From contig OX359246.1 of the NCBI GenBank assembly GCA_947179485.1, positions 51,749,632 through 51,813,631 on the forward strand: a stretch of DNA of 64,000 nucleotides. Reading direction: 5' to 3'. The stretch comes from Allacma fusca (taxonomy: Eukaryota > Arthropoda > Collembola > Symphypleona > Sminthuridae). The notes beneath the pieces are model-generated. The model ran no database searches. It had not been told where the DNA came from and saw only the letters and a list, made by a program, of their open reading frames with translations. A program made the translations under genes and the position numbers. Shown one piece after another: positions 21,401 through 30,589 of the stretch; within the stretch, counting starts at the first letter, position 1; every line of letters begins with the position of its first letter.

Positions 21401-22970
21401 TGAGTATACGTCGGCCATCGGCTTGTACCGTGAAGCTAAAGCTTGCGATGGCAATATCTACAGCGTACGAACTGATGATGCACTTCAAAACTTACAAGCG
21501 CGTTACAATTTAAAGAAGCATTCACTCGTGTTTTTTCTTCCTCCAAATCAATTCACACTTTTTGCAGAGTTACTTGCGAAAATTATTTGTTTTAACCAAT
21601 TAGTCAGTGTTTTTGTTGAGACTTTTTTAGCGTTCACCTTAATTCATCCTACCTCCAGAGCAAAGTTTTTTTTTGCAGAGATACTCGCGAAAATAAACTT
21701 GTGACCGGTTTATAGGGATTGTTTTGAGATTGTTGTTGATTGTTGTTGAGGGCTTTTGTTGCTTCAATTATTTTAAGTTGCAGGATTTAGGAATACGCGG
21801 GACGCTGCATCAGAAACTACCAGAAGCTCAAAACGTGGAGGTTCCTGAAATCACTTGGACTAATTTCTTCCTTACAACGTTAGACATTTCATTATCTCCG
21901 TTTTTATGCTAAACATTTTTCTGTATACCAAAGGTGCTCAAATGACCTACCTAGCCTATCCTACACCCTTCATATATTTAAAATTTAATTAATAAAAATT
22001 TAGTTAATAACAAAACATAAAAATAATCGATCAAATCTGCCGAAGTATTCATGGCTAATTAAATACTCGTCTTATTACTACTGTTTATAACAAAACGTGC
22101 TACGGATGTGTGTTCGGAAAATTATCAAAGAACTTTTCTTTTTACTGATCCCGAGACTATAGTTGGCATTAATGGAATGAGAACTGGTACTGACAGTGAG
22201 AATTTACGTACGAATGTACGTTATGGACGATAATATCGTATGGCTATATCGGTATGCCAATGCCTAATGCACATATTTGATACATTTTAACGGCCGAATG
22301 GATTAATCTATCCTACTTGTTTCCTATATTGAGAGCACTAAGCCTACATTGAAGTAAACATTTATTTGACAAGTCAGCTCAAAGCATTCGACACGTTGAC
22401 AACCTTCCTGCATATAGTGTATGCTTTTCGTTTTCGAGAGAATACTGACAACACTTGTATCTCAGTAAACCCTCGCTGTCGAGTTAGTTTTTATTGTACT
22501 GAATATTACAACTTTTAATTTTGGTGAGGTTTAAGTAAATTTTATTGTAATAAGGAACGAACGTATCGACATTGACAGTATCATACAACAAAAATACCAG
22601 ACGTAGATTAATTTTTATTTTAACGACACAATATGCCTTTAAATGAAAATGATACACTTTATTACTCTGAAATAAAACACTGGTCTCCCCTAAATAGACC
22701 ACAAAATGGCCAATGTGGAGGATGGGCTGACACCATTGCTGTATACCCTTGTAAGTTTCAATTTTCTGCGCATGCTGCTTATATCTTTAGAATACACCTG
22801 CAAATGACACAATTGGAAGCAGTTCAAACACTCAATGCGCAGGGGGGAACCTCAAGTTAGCCGACGCCCGACGAACGTCGGGACAAGTCAGCCGTCGTAC
22901 GGCGGCTCCATCTTCAACTTAGCCGACGTCCGACGTTTTGCACAAGTTGGCCGACGCCTGAAGTAATCTA
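21401..22970. other. Unassigned stretch left of the Polinton
   Basis: No recognisable gene. An open frame at 22633-22860 matches nothing I recognise. At 22858-22960 there is a GC-rich cluster with AGCCGACG-type direct repeats and short palindromes (CGACGAACGTCG, CCGTCGTACGG), immediately outside the probable Polinton terminus. Confidence 0.4.
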
Positions 22971-23172
22971 ATGAATGATGGTGTTGAGCCATTGCGGGGA
23001 TCAAGACACACATCCATTCAGCAATTACTATAAAGTTACGCCTGCAACTAGAATGTTTCAGGCGTTAGAATGTGATAGTATCGTGTTTCATCTTTGCAGA
23101 CGCTAACGCTGCACATTGTTACAAGTGACAGAATGCATTTTATGAGCTTCATGCGCATGTTAATGCTCTTAC
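22971..23172 (+). repeat. Probable left terminal inverted repeat
   Basis: Roughly 90% identical to the reverse complement of 52259-52466, with shared phrases such as CAAGACA, TTTCAGGCGTTAGAA and TTTCATCTTTGCAGACGC. Similarity stops near 22971 on the outer side and near 23172 on the inner side. Confidence 0.65.
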
Positions 23173-23246
23173 CACATTACACAATTACACTCAATTGCTG
23201 TTTAGAGATAATGTAGCATTATATTCTGAAAACGAGTTTCGTAAAC

Positions 23247-24177
23247 ATGTCTAAGTTGTACCTTCAGCAATACTATACACCAAACTCACCCGGATCTTTT
23301 GGCTGGGTAAATCGACTGCAAGAATTGAATAAAAACTCTTCTATCACTAACATAAAAACTTTTCTTCATAGTCAGAACGCATGTACACTGCATAAGTTTG
23401 CACGAAAAAGGTTCACAAGTAGAAAAGTTTCATCACCATACAGAAGCATTATTTATGGCAAGCAGATCTACTACAGATGGATAAGCTATCTCACCATAAT
23501 CATGGTTATAAATATAATCTCTGCATAATTGACGTTGCAAGTCGCTACGCGTAGGCAAAATGCTTAAAAATAAAACTGGACGCGAGGTTACTCGAGTGTT
23601 CTCAGAAATAGTAACTTTAGAGAACAGACCCAAATATTTGCAAGTGGATAAATGGCTAGAATTCTATAACGGCTCATTTCAGGAGTTTTTAAAACTACAT
23701 AGCATCGTTATGTTCAGTAATTATTCAGTTTTTAAAGCGTGTGTTATTGAAAGGTTCAATTCAACACTGATGTCTCGAATAAGCAAATATTTTACACACT
23801 TCAAAACGAAACGTTACTATGATATATTGGATGACGTTATATACTCTTACAACCATACAAAACATCAAGGGTTGGGAATGAGACCATCAAAATTAACAAA
23901 ATTTACAGAAATGGATGCATGGTCTAATTTACACAGAGATATGTTTATTAAACGCTGGAAAAATGCTTCTCTTAAAATAAACGATTATGTAGGATATTTA
24001 AAAGTTAAAAATAATTTTGAAAAGGGGTATGCTAAACGATTTACAGACGAAATTTACTTAATTACTTCTATTGTACCAGGATTCCCAACTACCTATACAC
24101 TTAAAACAGCAGAAAATAATAAATTAAATGGTATGTACTATGAACAGGGATTATGTAAAATAATAATTGGTGAATGA
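23247..24177 (+). pseudogene. INT: Polinton integrase, broken
   Basis: A retroviral-type DDE integrase of about 310 codons that would join element ends to host DNA. The N-terminal region is in one frame (23247-about 23440). The core follows in a second frame, with WQADL (first catalytic Asp) at 23456, and hits an in-frame TAG at 23552. The remainder continues in a third frame from 23560. The second Asp (VDKWLEF) and the Glu (VIERFN) are still present, as is the C-terminal SH3-like segment ending near YEQGLCKI. At least two frameshifts and one stop make it a pseudogene. Its place just inside the left inverted repeat matches Polinton organisation. Confidence 0.88.
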
Positions 24178-24434
24178 GTAATGAGCGTATATGTTATACT
24201 GAAACCTTTTGCATGATTTATAGTTTATTTTTTATAAAGTTGTTTGAGAGTTGATTTTAGTGCAGTTAGTATGATTTAGGTTTTAACTAATGGTAGGGAA
24301 TCGAATCCAGGCAGGTAAGACTCATTAAAATCAGCTCGCCTTAAAAAGAAAAATACAACATGGCTACTTTTTGCATAAAATTGAATACATACAGTTAATA
24401 TATTCAGTACCATTCAAAAAGCTGTGTTGCAAAC
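24178..24434. other. Spacer between integrase and penton genes
   Basis: AT-rich, no gene. It may hold regulatory sequence, but none is recognised. Confidence 0.4.
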
Positions 24435-25151
24435 ATGTCTCTGTTTATTACGTTTAACTCATGCCATTCTGTAGACTACTTTAATAATATTCATTCAACA
24501 AATTTCCAAGTTCAGTTACCAACACAAATTGGCGCATTAGTGAACGATTATGAGATTGCTTTAATTAATCTGAATTTTAAACCCAAAAATAATCACACCT
24601 GGAAGATTGTTTTTCAAAACGATGACAATGTAACGATTTCTGAAATAGATATTCCTCATTTTGAAAACAATACAATTGAGGATTATATAAGCCTAATCAA
24701 CACTTGCGTTAATAATTTAGTTACTGGGTTTAATTTTAAGTATCATGTTGTGAAAAATAGAGTTCTGGTTGAAGTGCCAGCTCATATTTCTGATTTGTTA
24801 CCATCTGAGCTGGCTTTACAATTAGGCTTTGTTCAACCATTATTAAAAATAGGATGTATGCAATAAATCCTCCAGATATAAGTAGGTTCATACATTATGA
24901 AAATGTGTATATTTAATGTAATATTATACAGCCTCAAGTATTTGGTGACAAAATGCACAAGTTTCTTAGATGTTAATGAACCACTGGTTTATAATCTAGC
25001 AAAGAACATTCATTTTTTGAACCCATATTTTGTTAAAGTTCAAAAACATTCATTTAGAAGTATAAATATTAAGTTGTGATATGTAAATGGTAATGAGCTT
25101 GCTTTCTCCAGCTTAATTGAAGTAACGTTACAACTTAGAAATATTACATAA
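24435..25151 (+). pseudogene. Polinton minor capsid (penton-like) protein, broken
   Basis: The first 143 codons (24435-24866) start MSLFITFNSCHSVDYF and run through a QLPTQIGALVNDYEIALIN segment, typical of the single-jelly-roll penton-type proteins that plug capsid vertices. After a TAA at 24864 the reading continues in other frames. A QPQVFGDK motif lies near 24935, a HSFRSINI segment near 25048, an in-frame TGA near 25077, and the end is at 25151. So it has at least two frame changes and one internal stop. The family call rests on the pattern of conserved phrases; confidence is moderate. Confidence 0.65.
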
Positions 25152-25384
25152 TACGAAATGCAGTGTCCAATCTTAAGTGCTGTAATAATTAACTTTTATA
25201 AAAGCTTATTCAAAGCTGAGACAGCAGCTGCTATAAAACGTTTGATTTCAGATTAAAACGTTTTACGTTCTATTTCATGGGGAAACGTTTTTGTATTAGT
25301 CACTCGAAAAACATTAAAACATAGTCATGCTTAAGAATATAAAAAATCAATGAGTCATTTTATTTTGCTTTAGTTGCCAGTGCG

Positions 25385-25618
25385 ATGGAGATAAACGATT
25401 TTTATGATGCTGAACCTGTACTGCATGCACCATTTACCATGACAGTAGCTGGTTGCACTATGTCAAGGAAAACCATTTTTACGATAAAATTACTTCAAAA
25501 TTTAAGCCAGCTTTGTGATTACACGCCTCTATCCGTTATATCTTTATTAATTTGCACTCTCGCGGACACGATCACTTGCATGTTCGTAGTAGGATATTAC
25601 CGAATGAAAATTCTGTAA
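25385..25618 (+). pseudogene. Polinton packaging ATPase (FtsK/A32-like), N-terminal remnant
   Basis: A 77-aa frame beginning MEINDFYDAEP. The HAPFTMTVAGCTMSRKT segment aligns with the Walker A region of genome-packaging ATPases, which normally read GxxxxGK[ST]. Here the invariant glycine before Lys is Arg (codon at 25466-25468), which should abolish nucleotide binding. Similarity is lost after about residue 47, and the Walker B half of the gene is missing, so this is a truncated relic. It lies 18 bp upstream of the next gene. Confidence 0.65.
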
Positions 25619-25636
25619 TATATTTACCCAGTTGAC

Positions 25637-26135
25637 ATGAAATATGTCATAGATTTTGAAGGGTTTCAAGTTAGACGAAATGTTTACGTAAAAGAATTAG
25701 CTTACTCATCTATAGATTGTGCTGTGAAAAAAACAATTCTTTTTTAAGCCCCCGTTTCCATGGAGTAGTTTAAGTCCTCGTGATCGAAATTCAGTTTACT
25801 ACTGTGAAAAAGTTTTACATAAAATTCGATGGTCTAAAGGCTATTTACCATACAGATATTTAACTGAAATATTTAAATCAGAATTTCAACCCCAGGACGA
25901 GATTTTTGTAAAAGGTCTTGCAAAACAAAGTTGTATACAGTCATTACTCCCAACATCAGTTATAACAGATTTATGTGCAATTGATTGCCCTAGCATTACA
26001 CAGCTTTCGAAAATATATGTTATGACTGAGGATTGTATAATACCTAATCATCAAAACTTCTATCATTGTGCACTAACAAAAGCAAAGTACTTCTCTTTAT
26101 GGTTGGGTGATAAACGTAATGAGCGAGCTATTTAA
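25637..26135 (+). pseudogene. Exonuclease-like Polinton gene, one frameshift
   Basis: Opens at ATG 25637 (VIDFEGFQ near the start) and stops at a TAA after a six-T run at 25740-25745. The conserved body is open in another frame from 25743 to 26135 (131 codons). A single-base slip in the T run explains the break. Visible segments are DFEGF, LSPRDRNSVYYC, IFVKGL, CPSITQL and YHCALTKAKYFSLWL. The order acidic pair, then internal block, then H-x-AL-x-x-A resembles DEDD-type RNase H-fold exonucleases, but that is inference. Proteins of this kind accompany Polinton-type genes in invertebrate genomes; their function is unproven. The next gene starts 2 bp after the stop. Confidence 0.5.
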
Positions 26136-26136
26136 C

Positions 26137-26467
26137 ATGAACAAGACATTCTTTGAGGTAATTGCTAAATCAACTCCATACAAGCGTAAAAAGCTACTTA
26201 GATCATGTAGTGCTGATAATGTGAAAGCACTTACTGAAATTACTTACTGAATACTCTTAAAGGTAACGTGAACACCACAAAAACAGAAAAAGAAAATTTG
26301 AGAAAATACCGAAATAAGGTAAGATACCTCGCTAGATTATCCCTCTCGTTTAAAAAGAAAAAAGAATTCTTAGTTAAAATAGTGGATTTTTAAATTATAT
26401 AATAAAACCTGTGCTTCATATCCTGTCCTCAATTATAGCATCAGTGGTTGTCAATAATTTGTTGTAA
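26137..26467 (+). pseudogene. Small conserved Polinton protein, frameshifted
   Basis: ATG at 26137, with a lysine/arginine-rich segment (STPYKRKKLLRSCS) and a KALTEI phrase. A stop follows near 26250. The conserved continuation (LKGNV, RKYRNKVRYLARLSLSFKKKK) is in a second frame, and the hydrophobic tail (KPVLHILSSIIASVVVNNLL) in a third, ending TAA at 26465-26467. This resembles a short basic protein with a C-terminal hydrophobic segment that recurs in invertebrate Polinton-like elements; its function is unknown. The final TAA overlaps the ATG of the next gene (TAATG). Confidence 0.5.
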
Positions 26468-27273
26468 TGTCTAAACATATGAAGTTTATTCCTAAAGAAG
26501 AATATTTACAGCTTCAAAATGCTTACAAAAGCTGTACCATTGAAACACTTAGGCACCCTGAAATTAAAACATTTAGCAAAAAAGAAGCAGAATCTAAAAG
26601 TTTATTAAATTCAGACAGTATACCTAATGATATTAAACTAGCCATATTTAGCGATTATACCCGAGTCTTAAATAGGAAGCTCAATGAGATTATTGTTGGA
26701 CCAACTGTCAATACTGACCAACCTTTAGAACATAAAATAACTGGTGGTGAAGCAACACTGGAACCGAACATTGAATTTGATATAAAGGATAAAAAAAAAT
26801 TAAAATCTATTCCAAACATTTGTCGAAGTAATGCAGAAGCTCTTATTCTTTATCTAAAGTCTTTTCCAAAAGTAATTAGGTGGGATCAGAAAGGTAGAGT
26901 ATATCTCAACAACTCTCGGAATTATCTTCCCAGTTCCAACATTACGGATTTAGTAAATTATGTTATTCGTCAAAAGTTTTCGTTTCCAAATCCTGAAGGT
27001 CCTGTAGGGATTAAACGTTTTATGGTTGTTCTGTTGAACACAAATGTACCTCTAACATATTTATCACCAAAAATGCGAAAGGATTTATCACAGCCAATTG
27101 ATAAAATATTTTCGCAGAAACCAACAGATCGACAAAGTGTAACAGCACCTGTGTCAGTAGAGACACCTGTAAATTTAACTGGACCACTAAATACACCCAG
27201 CGAGTCTCCAAATACATCTCAACCAAACAAAGCTTCTGGATTGCTAAATTGGCTGGGAATAGATAAATCATGA
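26467..27273 (+). CDS. Conserved Polinton protein of unknown function, 268 aa
   Basis: An uninterrupted 268-aa frame. The N-terminal half is charged with short helix-like stretches. Residues about 115-200 (SNAEALILYLKSFP, WDQKGRVYLNN, SNITDLVNYV, GIKRFMVVLLNTNVP) form the conserved core that I associate with a recurrent but unassigned Polinton gene. Residues 205-255 are a Pro/Thr/Ser-rich linker, and the tail is LLNWLGIDKS. The start ATG overlaps the upstream TAA, and the stop TGA overlaps the next ATG (ATGA at 27270-27273). It is one of few undamaged frames in the element. Confidence 0.65.
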   Translation: MSKHMKFIPKEEYLQLQNAYKSCTIETLRHPEIKTFSKKEAESKSLLNSDSIPNDIKLAIFSDYTRVLNRKLNEIIVGPTVNTDQPLEHKITGGEATLEPNIEFDIKDKKKLKSIPNICRSNAEALILYLKSFPKVIRWDQKGRVYLNNSRNYLPSSNITDLVNYVIRQKFSFPNPEGPVGIKRFMVVLLNTNVPLTYLSPKMRKDLSQPIDKIFSQKPTDRQSVTAPVSVETPVNLTGPLNTPSESPNTSQPNKASGLLNWLGIDKS

Positions 27274-28019
27274 ATTCAAGATTTGATGTGCATTTATCCC
27301 ATGATTTTTATGTGAGAACGGGCAGTAAACAAATTCGGTATCCTAACTATGTACTTCTCCAAAAACGGTTGGACTCTTTCTCTTTGAAAGACCATTCACA
27401 TGTCATAAAACCCGAACTCTTAGCCGGTGCTGGGCTTTTCTCGCTCGGGGATGGAGATCGTGTATGCTGCTATTATTGCGGAATATGTCTAAACGAATGG
27501 AAGCCAGAGGATGACCCTTTCATAGAACATATACTTTACTCTCCAACTTGTTCATTTGTACTTATCAACAAGTCAAGAATTAGTACTGCTAAGCGAGAAG
27601 GAGAATCTGTGAAAAAGTCAATGATAGTAAGTCATTTGTCAATATAAAACTTTGTCTAAATAATTTTGTGAAATGTAATGCAGTATATTTGACATAGGAT
27701 TCAACTTATGATATGCTAGAGGATGAATTTCAAAATAAACTTCAAATATTCTTTAAAGAAGGTATTTTAATAATTAATCTGCATATTTATTTCATTGTAT
27801 ATATGTATGTGTATATTTACAACTGAATATTTTACAGCATTTAGAGGTATTTTGAGTGTTGTTGAAGAAACGTTATGCAAAATTTGTACATTAAAAGATG
27901 CAGAGTACCTGATGATACCTTGCCGCCATCTAGCCTATTGTATCTACTGCGTGACAACTCAAGACAAATGTTGCATACGTAGGACAAAACATGATTTCAT
28001 TATGAAAGTGTATAAATAA
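27270..28019 (+). CDS. Inhibitor of apoptosis protein (BIR-RING), three exons
   Basis: Predicted exons are 27270-27626, 27698-27761 and 27838-28019. The introns are 71 and 76 bp (GTAAGT...ATAG and GTATTT...ACAG), and all junctions keep frame, giving 200 aa. A BIR domain covers about residues 10-100, with exact CX2CX16HX6C zinc spacing (C67, C70, H87, C94). A C-terminal RING spans about 154-189: CKIC, CRH, two further Cys, then CCIRR, where the final zinc Cys is replaced by Arg 188, so ubiquitin-ligase activity may be weakened. IAPs block caspase-driven cell death. The gene lies in the capsid gene block, overlapping its upstream neighbour by 4 bp, so it is element cargo rather than a chance neighbour. 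The introns argue for capture from a host gene as DNA. Confidence 0.85.
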
Positions 28020-28087
28020 TGAATACGTTGTATTCCTGCCAGTACTAACTGTAATCTTGTTCAATGAACATCAGGTCCTGCTAATAA

Positions 28088-28447
28088 AATACTGTAATCA
28101 AGACTCATTGCAAAAAATTTATTAGGTATATACTTCCAATACTTAAACATCACGTAGTTTCACATTTAAAGACAGCAGCGATACAAGCAGCTAGTGACAT
28201 CATTGAAGGAAAACAAGGTATAAAAGCTGCAATTCTAGAGCAGCGAGCTCAGTTAAAATCTACACTCCAAGCTGAAGCCAACAATTTATACTCTGGAATG
28301 AAGCAACGAGGAGGAGGTATATCTCGAAAACGAAAAAACACTACGCTTGACTGTTTAAAAAGTATTCCCCAAAAAAGTAAAAAAGCCAATAAGTCTAAAA
28401 AGACGAAAAAGAAAAAATATAAAACAAAATATTATTACTTATCATAA
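28088..28447 (+). CDS. Basic virion core protein, pX/pVI-like
   Basis: Open frame of 119 codons between a stop at 28085 and TAA at 28445-28447. The first part has alternating hydrophobic and small residues (AAIQAASDIIEGKQGIKAAI), followed by a GGG hinge and a tail in which roughly half the residues are Lys or Arg (SRKRKN, KSKKTKKKKYKTK). This pattern, placed directly before the major capsid gene, matches the adenovirus pX/pVI-like core proteins of adintovirus/Polinton elements, thought to condense DNA or line the capsid. No ATG opens the frame before about codon 73, so the true start is lost, non-AUG or joined by splicing. The stop overlaps the capsid ATG. Confidence 0.55.
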   Translation, partial: NTVIKTHCKKFIRYILPILKHHVVSHLKTAAIQAASDIIEGKQGIKAAILEQRAQLKSTLQAEANNLYSGMKQRGGGISRKRKNTTLDCLKSIPQKSKKANKSKKTKKKKYKTKYYYLS

Positions 28448-29762
28448 TGGCTTTGATAAATACTGTATCGGATCCAGGCTTACGTTCTAACGTGAATTTG
28501 TTTCATTTACCACTAATTGACTGTACTGTAGATTTCAGTCTTTATCCAGATTATAAACCAATAATTAATACAGCAGATTCAAATGGGAAGATTGAATTCA
28601 GGATTGCCGGAAATGCAGACCAGTATCTTGATTTTTCAGATTCACGTATGTATTTAGTTATACAAGTTGTAAACGATACGTGTGATCTAGTTAGCAGTCA
28701 AGATGTTAGTACGTCTAATCTCATATTGCATTCACTATTCAGTCAAGTGGAATTATTTTCTAATTCAAAGGTTATCATCACTTCAAATAATGGTTATCCT
28801 TATAAAGCATACCTTGAGAAAGTCCTATAATATAGTAGTGACTTTGTTACCTCACAAGCAAAGTGCTCTGGATGGTATGCAGATTCAGACAAATTTAAGA
28901 TTGCAGATTCAAATACAGATTATGCATCAAGAAAGGAGCTCATTAAGAATTCTCAAAAATTAGAGCTGATTGACCGATTACACATCGATTTATTTACACA
29001 TGACAGATACATGCTGAATAACATGGATTTTACTTTGAACTTAGCACGGTCCAATGACGCCTTTATTCTTTGTGGGAAATCTTATAAAGATTCAGCTGGA
29101 AATGTATGCCCTCTTAAAGCTAAAGTAAAAATTATCGATTCTACATTTTACATACGAAAACAGACGCTGTATCCTAGCATTATACTAGCACATCTTAAAC
29201 TTTTAGGAGAAGGAAAATGGCTGTCTTCCCTTTAACTGAAGGTTCAGTAAAGTTCTATACAATCCCATCTGGAAATCAAACTTTTATTGCTGAAAATGTT
29301 TTTATGTCAGCAATCCCCTCACGAATGATTTTAGCCTTTGTAGCTAACACAGCATTTAATGGATCTTACGACACGAATCCTTTCTACTTTCACCACTATG
29401 ATATAAGTTACATAAGTGTAACGGTTAATAATATTCCGACACCGCTACCACCACTAGTTCTCAACTTTAGTGATCACCAGTATTTAATCGCGTATTGGAT
29501 GCTCTATGCAAGCATGGGTATTGCTGGTCATGATCAGAGTTTTATAATAGACCAGGATAAATTCAAGGAGGGGTACACATTTTTTGCATTTGACATTAAC
29601 AAGTCAGCAGAAGCACACGAATCACTTATTCTTGAAAAATCGGGAAACGGGAAAATTGAAATTAAATTTCATAAGGCTCTTCCGGAAGCGGTTAATTGTA
29701 TTGTGTATTCAGAAGCTCACAAAACATATGAGGTAGATAAGTTCAGACAAATTGGATTTTAA
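28447..29762 (+). pseudogene. MCP: Polinton major capsid protein, two lesions
   Basis: About 438 codons of double-jelly-roll capsid protein. The first 127 codons (LIDCTVDFSLYPDYKPI region) end at an in-frame TAA (28828-28830), after which the same frame continues through LFTHDRYMLNNMDF. A one-base frameshift near 29215-29220 then leads to the last part in a new frame (FYTIPSGNQTF, VNNIPTPLPP, SDHQYLIAYWML), ending ...DKFRQIGF. Phrases such as FTIPSGN and the C-terminal layout match Polinton capsid proteins. With one nonsense and one frameshift mutation, full-length capsid cannot be made from this copy. Confidence 0.82.
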
Positions 29763-29764
29763 GT

Positions 29765-30360
29765 ATGCTCAATTCACTTCAAATAAGATACAACTTGCTT
29801 CGAATCAAAAACAACAACTTTGATAGTATAGGGGTTTATGCATCGGATCAATTAAAACTTTTGGATTCGCAAGAGTTTGCTATTGTTGTGAATTCTGACC
29901 CCCTAGTGACCAGCCAGGAACTCATTGGCTTGCTTTTGTAAAACGGAGAAATGAAATGCTTGAATTTTTTGATTCGTTCGGTTTAAATGTAGAAGTTTAT
30001 CGACCATTATTTGAAAAATTTATTATGAATCATGGAGGTAAGATCAAGCGTAGTGTAGTACAAGTTCAGAGTGAACAAGCTTCAACATGTGGGAATCACT
30101 GTCTGTCCTTTATTCAGCAGCGTGTTAATCGTAAATTTATAGAACAGATTCTGGAAAGCTACTGTAAACATGATTATGATTCAAATGATGTATTTGTTAC
30201 AAATTTGTTTGCACATATTAAATATCCAAAATTCAGCAATTGTACTATATCATGTACATCAAATTGTATGGGTGTAAACTCTATTTGTCTACATTTAAAT
30301 CAGAAATGTGAGAACATACATTTTAGTAGAGGACATGCACAGTTTAAGACTTGTTCATAA
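29765..30360 (+). pseudogene. PRO: Adenain-like cysteine protease, one frameshift
   Basis: Capsid-maturation protease of the C5/adenain type. It begins at ATG 29765, two bases after the capsid stop. The first frame runs to a TAA at 29939, while the catalytic part continues from about 29905 in a second frame to 30360. The triad elements survive: PGTHW (His at 29923-29925), FFDSFG (acidic residue, about 29965) and STCGNHC (nucleophile Cys, about 30080), preceded by the expected Gln (VQSEQ). One indel between about 29902 and 29911 separates the two parts. A LINE is inserted just after the stop. Confidence 0.8.
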
Positions 30361-30589
30361 TGTTTCTCATCAATCAATCAATTAGCCAATCATGGGCTAG
30401 TTTTGTTTCACTTGGGGCTTACCCATCATGAAAAGAATTTCGTTTAGCGAATAATGTAATACATTCAATTATATACAAAGAAAATTGATTGACTATACTT
30501 TCATCCTTACTGTCTAACAGCCTTAACAATTTAATTACATCTTTCTCATGAGTTCGTACTACATCCTTTTTTCCTCGTACAATTTACAC

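Noticed and set aside
21149-21704. Overlapping plus-strand frames of 84 and 171 codons
   Set aside because: The first half is family X repeat sequence; no domain or codon signal is visible.
22633-22860. 75-codon plus-strand frame next to the left inverted repeat
   Set aside because: No recognised motif, and it lies outside the inferred element; length is within chance expectation.
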